Below are positions 1 to 6,131 of a stretch of DNA of 16,141 bases, one piece after another. The DNA lies in contig RFFU01000030.1 in assembly GCA_003697085.1 (NCBI GenBank), positions 1-16,141 of the forward strand, written 5' to 3'. The number at the start of each line of letters is the position of its first letter. Positions within the stretch are counted from its first letter, which is position 1. Both the position numbers and the translations under genes were made by a program. Under the pieces are notes generated by a model. It was given only the letters and a program-made list of their open reading frames with translations, had not been told where the DNA came from and made no database searches. This stretch comes from Candidatus Hydrogenedentota bacterium. Lineage in GTDB: Bacteria; UBA8481; J006.

Positions 1-396
1 AAGGGCAAGCACAACGGCAAAAAGGAGAAGGATCAAGCACGGGGGCGAAGGCAGGAGTAGGGGCGGAAAAAGACGCTACCGCGCTTGTTCTCGTCCGTGG
101 TCGTCCCGGCGAGGACGCCGGGGCCTCCATCGGTGGACCAGCAATGGAGGGGCGGAAGCCCTCGTCCGCCCTACCCCGCCGAGGCATACGCCTCAAGGTC
201 CATCCCTGGGAATCTCCAACGGCTCGTGAACCCGTTCCAAGGCGTTTGCGACTGTCCAAACCTACTTACAAATCAAAACTGTGCTCTCGAACCGCCGCGG
301 GTTTGCCAATCTCCGCTCCTCTGATACGCTCCTCTTCACACGTATGTCCCAGATCAAGATAAACTTCGGCTGGGCGAAGAGGAGAAGAGGGACGTG
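1..396. other. 396-bp 5' region without a confident gene
   Basis: No convincing coding sequence. Reading from base 1 on the plus strand, a lysine/arginine-rich frame ends at a TAG at 58-60; it could be the last 19 residues of an upstream gene, but nothing supports this beyond the open frame. A longer plus-strand frame stays open from base 3 to 362, but its translation is rich in P, R and S with no recognisable domain, so I do not call it. The stretch 57-194 is full of short perfect stem-loops (separate entry). The last 25 bases hold the purine-rich ribosome binding region of the SGNH gene. I see no strong -35/-10 pair for that gene. Confidence 0.5.
57..194. repeat. REP/MITE-like cluster of inverted repeats
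   Basis: Four pairings are visible. GTAGGGGCGGA at 57-67 is matched in inverse by TCCGCCCTAC at 165-174 (one G fewer), giving an element of about 118 bp with inverted ends. Inside it, CCTCCAT at 124-130 pairs with ATGGAGG at 144-150 (7 bp). GGGCGGA at 150-156 pairs with TCCGCCC at 165-171 (7 bp, 8-nt loop). Just outside, GAGGC at 181-185 pairs with GCCTC at 190-194 (4-nt loop). Dispersed GC-rich stem-loops ending in a CTAC-type flank are common intergenic repeats in many genomes. Placing this one in that class is inference. A structured leader or terminator of an upstream gene is the alternative. Confidence 0.4.
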
Positions 397-1521
397 ATGG
401 ATGACGAAAAAACGGATTCGACGAAACCCACCTCGGCCGGAAGGCGATTTCTCCTCGTACTCCTTGGGCTCCTCGCGGCCATCGTGACGCTCGAAGTCGC
501 CGTCCGTTTTCTTCCGCTTCTTCCCATCACGGCGATGGGAGCGGTGGTCCGTCGTGATCCGGTCCTCGACCATTCGCTCCGTCCCGGTTCCCGCGGTCGC
601 ATGGTCAGCGCCGAATACGATGTCATCTATCAGATCGATCCACACGGATTTCGGGATCCGACGGTCAAGCCGCACTCCGTTTTGATTCTCGGTGACTCGT
701 TTATGGAAGGCTACGGCGTCGATGTCCAACAAACGCTGGCCGAGCTGCTCGAGAAACGCGGGATTCCCACGATCAATGCCGGCGTAAAATCCTATTCTCC
801 GCTGATCGAGTATCTCTTTCTAAAGCGACGCGGGCTTACCTGGAACCCCCGCCTCGTTCTTCTCTTCCTCGATCTCTCCGATCCCGCCAACGACCGTTTC
901 TACGCCCGCCGCCTCGTCACCGACTCTTCCGGGGAACCTCTTTTTCTCAAACCGCGCCGCAGTCGGCTCTGGAACCCAAGCGGCCGGATCGCGGATTGGT
1001 TCGATCGACACTCCGTTCTCTTCCAGCATCTCGAACATCTTTCCTATAAATACTTTCCGGACACCGCGGATGTCGGATACAGCGGCAGTGACTCGGCCCT
1101 GGAACTTCTCTTCGCCGGCCGGGACTCCATTCCTGACACGACTTATTTCCCTCGGTGGAAGACGACCCTCTCGTACATTCTTCGAATTCACGGACTGCTG
1201 AGGGAACGGGAAATCCCCTTTCTACTTGTCACCTATCCCTATGGGCACGAAGTCTCCGGCGAGGCCTGGAAGGAAGGAAGAAAGGCGCATCGTTTTCCGC
1301 CGGGGGTTTCCTCCGATCGGCCGTTTCGGCTCGTCGAGGAGTTCGCCCGGATTCACGGTATCGATTCCTTCCGGCTCGATCCCGCTTTTCGCCGCGCCAA
1401 AAATCCCGGAAGATTCTATTATAATTTCGACGGTCACTGGACCGCGGAAGGGCACGCCTTTGCGGCCGCACTTGTGGAGGAGGAGATCAGGAGACGCTAT
1501 CCGACAATGTTCTCCGAATGA
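397..1521 (+). CDS. Membrane-anchored SGNH/GDSL hydrolase-like protein
   Basis: A 374-residue protein. A short charged N-terminus is followed by one hydrophobic helix (about residues 17-40), so it is probably anchored in the inner membrane with the catalytic domain outside. Block I is GDSFMEGYGV, with the candidate nucleophile Ser at about 100. A block II-like AGVKSYS follows, then a strand ending in SDPAND that may supply the Asn/Asp of block III, and near the C-terminus DGHW with Asp345 and His347 as the likely rest of the triad. SGNH proteins of this build remove or transfer acyl groups on cell-surface glycans; the substrate cannot be read here. ATG at 397 is chosen over an in-frame GTG at 394 because GAGGG at 387-391 then sits 5 nt away. 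It is paralogous to the minus-strand gene at 14103-15362 (same order of motifs, similar segments after the helix). Its last 35 bp overlap mcsB tail to tail. Confidence 0.8.
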   Translation: MDDEKTDSTKPTSAGRRFLLVLLGLLAAIVTLEVAVRFLPLLPITAMGAVVRRDPVLDHSLRPGSRGRMVSAEYDVIYQIDPHGFRDPTVKPHSVLILGDSFMEGYGVDVQQTLAELLEKRGIPTINAGVKSYSPLIEYLFLKRRGLTWNPRLVLLFLDLSDPANDRFYARRLVTDSSGEPLFLKPRRSRLWNPSGRIADWFDRHSVLFQHLEHLSYKYFPDTADVGYSGSDSALELLFAGRDSIPDTTYFPRWKTTLSYILRIHGLLREREIPFLLVTYPYGHEVSGEAWKEGRKAHRFPPGVSSDRPFRLVEEFARIHGIDSFRLDPAFRRAKNPGRFYYNFDGHWTAEGHAFAAALVEEEIRRRYPTMFSE

Positions 1522-2548
1522 AGTTCGCTCGCTCGATATCCCGTTCCCGAGGAGAGAGCGCTCTTCCGCAACGTTGTTGAAGATGCGCCGGCTGGGACCA
1601 AATTTGAACGCGGTTGAGGTCGGAGACGTCGGGTTTCCGGAGACATTCTTGATCCAGGCCGAGGCGGACGGCTGAGAGAAGATTCATCATTTCCTCGGTG
1701 GTCATCACGCGCGCGGAACGAAGGATTCCCAAAGCCCGATGGACTTTATCCTCGAACCCGACCCCCTCCTTCTTCATCAACTCCTCGCGCGCCTTTCTTT
1801 CGGTCTCAATAACCTGATGAACCCATATCTCGAGATCGCCGATGAATTCTTCTTCCGAACGTCCCAAGGTCCCCCGGTTCGAAAATTGGAAGAAGTTTCC
1901 TATGGGAGCGGAACCTTCACCGAAAAAGCCGCGGACGGCGATTCCCGCCTGATTGGCGGCCTCAATCAGGTTTTGTATCTTCCCGGTATAGGCCAGACCG
2001 GGAAGGTGGCACAGCACGGACGCCCGCAAGCCGGTGCCCACATTGGTCGGACAGGTCGTCAAATAACCGTAAGAAGAATGGAAGGCAAATTTCAGGATCC
2101 GATCCAGTTCTCTCTCCGCCTGCTTCAAAATCCGCCAGGATTCGACGAGATCGAGGCCGCCGCGAAGGCTCTGAAGTCTGATGTGATCTTCCTCATTCAC
2201 CATCATCGGAAGAAGTTCTTGATCATCGACGTAAACGGCTCCCAAGGGGACAGAGAGAAGTTCCCGAGAGACGAGGTGCCGTTCCAAAAGGACATCTCGT
2301 TCCAAAGGATGCAGAGAAAAAACATCGACCATCTCATGGCTCGAGAAGAGGCCGGAATGCTTCGTGGCCTTGTCCACTTCTTCCAGGACCTTCCGGCGGG
2401 CATCGACATTCGCGACCGAGGAAAAAGGAAGATTTCTCAGATTGCGGGCCAGGCGGATCCGCGTTGCGAAAACGACATCTGTTTCCGGGCCGAGGCCGTC
2501 CAACCAAAACGGGGGGCGTTCTATCAGTTTTCGGACGAAGAGATTCAC
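1487..2548 (-). CDS. mcsB: Protein-arginine kinase McsB
   Basis: An ATP:guanido phosphotransferase-family protein of 353 residues, the usual length for McsB (B. subtilis about 363). Visible family motifs are TRIRLARN (about 29-36), NEEDHIR (118-124), the catalytic-cysteine segment CPTNVGTGLRAS (166-177), GEGS followed by a phosphate-binding region with SNRGTLG, and near the C-terminus a stretch resembling the McsB segment ending in RERDI. McsB phosphorylates arginine side chains in misfolded or regulatory proteins, in Firmicutes marking them for ClpCP. The start is a GTG whose first bases overlap the mcsA stop (GTGA), implying translational coupling to the McsA activator just upstream. It is the last gene of the ilvE-mcsA-mcsB operon. 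No ctsR or clpC lies in the window, so the protease partner must be encoded elsewhere if present. A metabolic guanidino kinase is unlikely given the preceding mcsA. Confidence 0.93.
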   Translation of the reverse strand: MNLFVRKLIERPPFWLDGLGPETDVVFATRIRLARNLRNLPFSSVANVDARRKVLEEVDKATKHSGLFSSHEMVDVFSLHPLERDVLLERHLVSRELLSVPLGAVYVDDQELLPMMVNEEDHIRLQSLRGGLDLVESWRILKQAERELDRILKFAFHSSYGYLTTCPTNVGTGLRASVLCHLPGLAYTGKIQNLIEAANQAGIAVRGFFGEGSAPIGNFFQFSNRGTLGRSEEEFIGDLEIWVHQVIETERKAREELMKKEGVGFEDKVHRALGILRSARVMTTEEMMNLLSAVRLGLDQECLRKPDVSDLNRVQIWSQPAHLQQRCGRALSPRERDIERANFIRRTLSDSVS

Positions 2549-3117
2549 GACTGTTCCCGTTCGGCTCCGTGACCCTGTCTTTTTCCCCCCGACCGCTCCC
2601 GGAGACTCCGTTCCTTTTTTCTTATCTCATCCCGCAAACGGGCCGCCAATTCGAAATCTTCCTTTTCAACAGCCTCTTCCTTCCGGCGCTTCAATTCCTC
2701 CAATTCTTCCTCTTCGGTGCGAATTTTCGTGTCGCATTCTGGGCTCATCCCCCTGTGATGAATCCCCGGGTGAACACGAGAGAGAACATTATTCAAAAAG
2801 GAAGAGAAGACGGTGTAACAGCTCGCGCAGCCGACCTTACCGTTTTCCTTGAGTTTCTGGACCGTCATCCCGCACCGCGGACAACAGACATCTTCCGTCT
2901 TCTCAATATCACCCGCCTTCGCGAACGCCGTCAAAAGACTCCCGAAATCGAAGGTCAGTGACTGACCTTCTTGTTTGATGCCGCGTTCTTCGGCACAAAC
3001 GGCGCAGAGCGCGATCTTGCGGGTCTGGTTTCCTTTTTTCTCCATAAACTGAATCGTCGCGGGTCTCTCATGACAGAGGTCACAGATTCCCGGGCTTTCT
3101 CCGAAGATGCGCATCAT
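2545..3117 (-). CDS. mcsA: McsA: zinc-binding UVR-motif activator of McsB
   Basis: A 190-residue protein with the full McsA layout. The N-terminal zinc site has CxxC at 12-15 and CxxC at 38-41. A second cysteine cluster has C78/C79/C82 and C97/C100. A charged C-terminal helical hairpin (about 135-170) matches the UVR motif (EKEDFELAARLRDEI). In Firmicutes McsA binds and activates the arginine kinase McsB and helps sense metal or thiol stress; the immediately downstream mcsB supports the same role here. The start is the first of two tandem ATG codons (3117, 3114), and its ATGA overlaps the ilvE stop, so translation is probably coupled on both sides. The C-terminal tail after the UVR motif (GKRQGHGAEREQS) is basic and not obviously conserved. 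Confidence 0.9.
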   Translation of the reverse strand: MMRIFGESPGICDLCHERPATIQFMEKKGNQTRKIALCAVCAEERGIKQEGQSLTFDFGSLLTAFAKAGDIEKTEDVCCPRCGMTVQKLKENGKVGCASCYTVFSSFLNNVLSRVHPGIHHRGMSPECDTKIRTEEEELEELKRRKEEAVEKEDFELAARLRDEIRKKERSLRERSGGKRQGHGAEREQS

Positions 3118-3992
3118 AGTTCGTACCGGCGCCCCCGGCTCTTCGTCAGATTCCTGAATTTCTCAATCAACTTTCTCGTCATAGGACCGGGGCGTCCCGT
3201 GCCCACGGGCCGTCCTTCCACCGCACGAACCGGAACGACCTCGGCGCCGGTCCCCGTCAAGAAGCATTCGTCCGCGGCATAGAGATCGTAGGGTGTCAAT
3301 TCCGTTTCCTCGACGGGGATTCCTTCCTCCCGAGCCAACTCCAACACACAGGATCGCGTAATCCCCGGAAGGGCTCCGGAAGACGTAGTCGGTGTCTTGA
3401 GAACTCCTTCCTTCACAATGAAGACATTATCCGCCGTGGCCTCGGCGATAAAGCCCAATGCGTTGAGCATAATTCCCTCGCCGACCCCCATTCGATTGAC
3501 TTCGAGCCGGCCCAGGATGTTATTGAGATAGTTGAGGGATTTGACCTGAGGAGGAAGCGCGTCGGGGATATTCCGGCGCGTCGAGACAAACGTCACTTCG
3601 AGGCCGTCGCGATAGAATTCCTCGGGATAGAGCGTCAGTTTGTCGGCGGCGACGATGACGGAGGGCTTGGGACATTTGCGGGGATCGAGGCCGAGGTCGC
3701 CGCAGCCGCGGGTCACGATCGGCCGCACATAACCGCTCAAGAGCGAATTGCGGCGCAGGGTTTCCACAATGACATCAGCAAATTCGTCCCGAGGAATCGG
3801 GACCTCGAGGGCGATTGCGCGCGCGGATTTATAGAGCCGATCGATGTGTTCGTCCAAGCAGAAGACCAATCCTTCGTACGAGCGTATTCCCTCGAAGACA
3901 CCGTCGCCGTAAAGGAACCCGTGGTCGAAGATACTGATCTTCGCGTCTTCCTCGGGCAAAAATTCCCCGTCGATATAAACCTGCCGCGCCAC
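3114..3992 (-). CDS. ilvE: Branched-chain amino-acid aminotransferase
   Basis: A fold-type IV PLP aminotransferase of 292 residues. It transfers the amino group between glutamate and the 2-oxo acids of valine, leucine and isoleucine in the cytoplasm. The N-terminal segment with DHGFLYGDGVFEGIR is characteristic. The PLP lysine is K151 in VKSLNYLNN. EATADN at about 184-189 and the TGTGAEVVPV segment near the C-terminus complete the cofactor site. D-amino-acid transaminase and aminodeoxychorismate lyase share the fold, but the GLDPRKC segment and overall layout favour IlvE. The start is GTG with GGAGG placed 7 nt upstream. It heads an operon with mcsA and mcsB (ATGA overlap at its stop), an unusual partnership. 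The upstream region contains a direct-repeat copy at 4081-4107; no convincing promoter was found. Confidence 0.9.
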   Translation of the reverse strand: MARQVYIDGEFLPEEDAKISIFDHGFLYGDGVFEGIRSYEGLVFCLDEHIDRLYKSARAIALEVPIPRDEFADVIVETLRRNSLLSGYVRPIVTRGCGDLGLDPRKCPKPSVIVAADKLTLYPEEFYRDGLEVTFVSTRRNIPDALPPQVKSLNYLNNILGRLEVNRMGVGEGIMLNALGFIAEATADNVFIVKEGVLKTPTTSSGALPGITRSCVLELAREEGIPVEETELTPYDLYAADECFLTGTGAEVVPVRAVEGRPVGTGRPGPMTRKLIEKFRNLTKSRGRRYEL

Positions 3993-4080
3993 GAATCCAC
4001 CTCCCGAAGCCGTTCTTTCTCCCGAGACTTCCCGTTGTGGAGAACGATCTCATCTTACCCCCTCTCCCCTCAAAAAAAAA

Positions 4081-4107
4081 GGTGTCATTCTTGCATTTTG
4101 TCAATTT
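4081..4107 (+). repeat. 27-bp direct repeat, copy 1
   Basis: Starts GGTGTCATTC and ends CATTTTGTCAATTT. It matches the copy at 5440-5466 in 26 of 27 positions (G here, A there, at the 13th base) and has the same orientation. Both copies are preceded by an A-run (nine and six bases). It lies about 90 bp upstream of ilvE, on the far side of the MNT/HEPN module from copy 2. Similarity stops immediately outside the core. Confidence 0.85.
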
Positions 4108-4286
4108 CGCCGGCGCAGAACGTGTACAAAAAAAACTATTTGTAAGGTTTTTCGGCGGGACTTGTGGGTCGTCGAGTAGCAAAATTCGAAATCCGGAAGG
4201 GCAAGGTCCGAAAAAAGGCTTGTGACTGGTGATTCGTGAATCGAATAGCAACGCTGGTTCCTGCCTGACGATCGTAGCCAGATAAA

Positions 4287-4334
4287 CCCGCTCTACGCAT
4301 TCTACGGGCAAGGATGCGCCCGCTCTAGAGCGGG
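4287..4334. repeat. Nested inverted/direct repeat, 16-bp palindrome
   Basis: CCCGCTCTA occurs at 4287-4295 and again at 4319-4327, and its complement TAGAGCGGG is at 4326-4334. The last two form a perfect 16-bp palindrome, 4319-4334. The first and last can instead form a 9-bp stem with a 30-nt loop, so two mutually exclusive structures exist. It lies 3' of the HEPN gene (minus strand). There is no adjacent T-run, so a simple intrinsic terminator is not supported. Confidence 0.5.
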
Positions 4335-4424
4335 GCCATGAACGGTAGCGCACGCCGGCTTCGCCTGCGGCCCCCGCCTTCTGCAGCACCTGCTCCAATC
4401 CGTCGCAACCTGACTGGAAAACAA

Positions 4425-4829
4425 TTACAGCTCCCGCTCGACTGTATCGAGGAGCCATCGAACGTCTTTGAGCGCCAGGGTCGCATCGTCCTTTTTGTAG
4501 AACTCGGATGGAGTCAAATCCTCACTTCCATAAAAAGCCAGCTCCCGATCGCGCCGCAGGTTTCGGGATATCGTCGCCATGCGATTGATCTCGCTTCTGA
4601 GTCCGGCGGGCGCTTGATCCACGTGCTCGAGGAGAATATCGCTGACATCATGAATGCGCGGCACCTCGATCTTCATCGACCGAAGCAGCGCCTTGAGGAC
4701 AAGCTCCACGATCTCCTGGGATTCGCGAACGACGTCAGCCCAGGCCTGTTGGTCATAGAGCGTCTCGACCGCAGCCAGGCGCTTTCGCGCACGGATGAGA
4801 TAGTCGCGGGCCAAGCCCTTATTCCTCAT
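4425..4829 (-). CDS. HEPN-domain protein of an MNT/HEPN module
   Basis: A 134-residue, largely helical protein resembling the HEPN family. An N-terminal LARDYLIRARKRL helix is followed by a long helix with E-V-LKALL, the typical P-R-I-H turn at about 58-60, and the C-terminal segment RRDRELAFYG (about 92-101) seen in HEPN partners of minimal nucleotidyltransferases. HEPN proteins in such pairs are often RNases held in check by the nucleotidyltransferase. Here the usual C-terminal R-x4-6-H catalytic motif is not visible, so nuclease activity is uncertain. I place the start at the ATG at 4829, whose ATGA overlaps the upstream gene's stop; an in-frame ATG at 4868 would give a 43-bp overlap. It is the second gene of the two-gene module. 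Confidence 0.78.
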   Translation of the reverse strand: MRNKGLARDYLIRARKRLAAVETLYDQQAWADVVRESQEIVELVLKALLRSMKIEVPRIHDVSDILLEHVDQAPAGLRSEINRMATISRNLRRDRELAFYGSEDLTPSEFYKKDDATLALKDVRWLLDTVEREL

Positions 4830-5389
4830 GCCGTTTGCCGTTCCCAATACGGGTGGCCATGGGACCATCGTCGTCGAAATCTCCCCTGGGCCACCTCCGA
4901 TCGCAACGCACTGAGAAACTCCGAAACTCTTCCGTCACGGTCGAACTCGATCCTGCCATCGACAGCCACTTCGAGCCATAATCCGTGCGCTTCATCGACA
5001 GATGCGGGAAGCGTGACAAAGTGCGGGGATATTTTCGAGGGGATCCCCCATTCATCCCATTCACGATAACGAGAACGATCGATGCAAGAGCCCGGGGTAA
5101 GTACGATCAGGAGATCGAAATCCGACGCGGCCGTCGCTTCGGAACGCGCTCGCGACCCGAACCAAACCAGCCCTTCCAGCTCCTCGGGAATCTTCTCGGC
5201 CAGCACTTCTGTGATCCCGCGCTTCTTTTTATCCTTTACGTATCCCGTTTTCTGCAAAGCAAGTCCATCCTGGAGAAGCTGTTTGCAAAAGCGATTGAGG
5301 GAGAGTCCGTTTTCCCGCGCCTCGTTTGCCAGCCGCAGATGAAGATCTTCTCCCACCCGAAGCACAAATTTTCCAGAATATCTCTTCAT
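4826..5389 (-). CDS. RHH-MNT fusion: DNA-binding minimal nucleotidyltransferase
   Basis: 187 residues in two parts. Residues about 1-45 (GKFVLRVGEDLHLRLANEA, then GLSLNRFCKQLL) look like a HicB/Arc-type ribbon-helix-helix DNA-binding domain. After a lysine-rich linker, residues about 60-187 form a minimal nucleotidyltransferase with GSRARSEATAASDFD: G78, S79 and the metal ligands D90 and D92. The C-terminal WSHGHPYW block recurs in MNT partners of HEPN proteins, as I recall the family. In studied pairs the MNT modifies the HEPN partner with AMP and neutralises it. The fused RHH domain suggests the antitoxin also represses its own promoter (inference). No Shine-Dalgarno sequence precedes the ATG, and the predicted transcript start lies within a few bases of it. 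Confidence 0.8.
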   Translation of the reverse strand: MKRYSGKFVLRVGEDLHLRLANEARENGLSLNRFCKQLLQDGLALQKTGYVKDKKKRGITEVLAEKIPEELEGLVWFGSRARSEATAASDFDLLIVLTPGSCIDRSRYREWDEWGIPSKISPHFVTLPASVDEAHGLWLEVAVDGRIEFDRDGRVSEFLSALRSEVAQGRFRRRWSHGHPYWERQTA

Positions 5390-5397
5390 CAGAAAGA

Positions 5398-5426
5398 ATC
5401 ATAGTACTATAGTATCTTAAAATCAA
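5398..5426 (-). promoter_or_regulatory. Promoter and palindromic operator of the MNT/HEPN module
   Basis: On the minus strand, TTGATT (5421-5426) and TATGAT (5398-5403) are separated by 17 bp, a good sigma70-type pair. Transcription would start about 7 nt downstream, next to the ATG at 5389, giving a leaderless or nearly leaderless mRNA. Two overlapping perfect 10-bp palindromes, ATAGTACTAT (5401-5410) and TACTATAGTA (5405-5414), cover the -10 edge and the spacer. They are plausible binding sites for the ribbon-helix-helix domain encoded just downstream; this last point is inference. Confidence 0.5.
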
Positions 5427-5439
5427 GGGGCTGAAAAAA

Positions 5440-5466
5440 GGTGTCATTCTTACATTTTGTCAATTT
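5440..5466 (+). repeat. 27-bp direct repeat, copy 2
   Basis: Same orientation as copy 1 at 4081-4107, 26/27 identical, again preceded by an A-run (5434-5439). It lies 51 bp upstream of the RHH-MNT start, outside the predicted promoter. The two copies bracket a 1.33-kb interval containing the whole MNT/HEPN module. Read on the minus strand, each copy contains TTGACA, but no -10 box lies at a proper distance from it. Confidence 0.85.
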
Positions 5467-5483
5467 GAGGCATTGGACCACGG

Positions 5484-5555
5484 AACAATCAAGCCTAAAT
5501 GATAAGAAACCCATTGGAATGTCGTCTCAAACCCTGTTTCGCTCCGTTGATTGTT
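5484..5555. repeat. 9-bp inverted repeat downstream of the Rrf2 gene
   Basis: AACAATCAA at 5484-5492 and TTGATTGTT at 5547-5555 are perfect complements with about 54 nt between them; the flanks extend the match imperfectly (11 of 13). CATTGGA also occurs twice as a direct repeat (5471-5477, 5512-5518). The inner arm ends 6 bp from the regulator's stop. It may be a 3' structure of the suf transcript or the edge of an inserted element; the sequence does not decide. Confidence 0.35.
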
Positions 5556-5560
5556 TCGCG

Positions 5561-6031
5561 TCAGCTCAGCGAGAGGGCCTTTCTGCTGGAACGCCGAGAA
5601 CGGGTCAGTGGATAGCGCGATAGATCCTCCAAAAGGTCCGCCAGCGTGAGGTCCTCCAGGACTTGATCCACCGCCTCCTGCAATAAAACCCACAAGGATT
5701 TGACCGAGCAATCCATCTCGTGCGTGCATATCCCCGGCCCGCCGTAACGGTCGCAAAACTCCTCGTCGAAGAGGCGTCCTCCCAAACGCCGCATCACGGC
5801 CGACAGACGAATTTCTTCCGGAGGCCGCGCCAATGAATACCCCCCCGTCTGCCCCCGCGCGCTCGTAATAAATCCTCCCATCCGCAACGCCCGTAGGATT
5901 TTCGCGGTGTTCGGCTCCGTCATCTCCTCCAACCGCGCCATCTCCGCAATCGTCAAGCTCTCTTTCTCCTTCAAACGCGCCAACCTCAAAAGGCAACGGA
6001 GTCCGTATTCTTCCTGGGCCGAGAATTTCAT
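5561..6031 (-). CDS. Rrf2-family iron-sulfur-type regulator
   Basis: A 156-residue transcription factor. The N-terminal winged helix (about 1-70) has KFSAQEEYGLRCL, the recognition region TEPNTAKILRALR, and the wing motif GQTGGYSLARP. Three cysteines, C93, C102 and C108, sit where IscR and related members bind a cluster (IscR C92/C98/C104), though the first gap is longer here. This supports sensing of iron-sulfur status. The C-terminal tail is rich in R and S and looks unstructured. The gene lies 100 bp downstream of sufT in the same direction, at the distal end of the operon, where Rrf2 genes are more often first. GGAGG 6 nt before the ATG is a strong ribosome site. The likely target is the palindrome in the sufB promoter; IscR, SufR or CysR-like naming would go beyond the evidence. 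Confidence 0.85.
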   Translation of the reverse strand: MKFSAQEEYGLRCLLRLARLKEKESLTIAEMARLEEMTEPNTAKILRALRMGGFITSARGQTGGYSLARPPEEIRLSAVMRRLGGRLFDEEFCDRYGGPGICTHEMDCSVKSLWVLLQEAVDQVLEDLTLADLLEDLSRYPLTRSRRSSRKALSLS

Positions 6032-6131
6032 TCGCCGCCTCCTCTCCTCTTTTGTCCTCCCTTCCCAAATTCCCTCCGAAGCCAGGTACCGCCGTTGCTT
6101 TGCGGCATCGCGAACTTTCCCTCACCTTCCA

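Larger units (their letters stand above)
3993..4424. other. Intergenic region between the HEPN gene and ilvE
   Basis: 432 bp without a supportable gene. From ilvE outward it holds a purine-rich leader (minus strand), a nine-base A-run at 4072-4080, the first copy of the 27-bp direct repeat (4081-4107), then sequence with short inverted elements: GATTC/GAATC around 4231-4242 and the CCCGCTCTA group at 4287-4334. A minus-strand open frame spanning 3829-4458 crosses this area, but its translation has no domain character and overlaps ilvE out of frame. A weak minus-strand -10-like TAAGAT lies about 55 bp upstream of ilvE, with no properly spaced -35. Confidence 0.5.

Noticed and set aside
144-362. 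Plus-strand open frame in the first 400 bases, open from base 3
   Set aside because: Arginine/proline/serine-rich with no domain; its reading frame crosses a cluster of stem-loops.
1739-2572. Plus-strand open frame of 277 codons opposite mcsB
   Set aside because: Shadow of a gene with complete kinase motifs on the other strand; no ribosome site.
4081-4094. Sigma54-like GG-N10-GC in the direct repeat
   Set aside because: Copy 2 has AC instead of GC at the -12 position, and no plus-strand gene follows either copy.
3829-4458. Minus-strand open frame of 209 codons between the HEPN gene and ilvE
   Set aside because: Overlaps ilvE out of frame and spans the repeat and the palindrome; no recognisable domain.
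4081-5466. CRISPR-type interpretation of the repeated 27-mer
   Set aside because: Only two copies, 1.33 kb apart, with genes between them and no cas genes.
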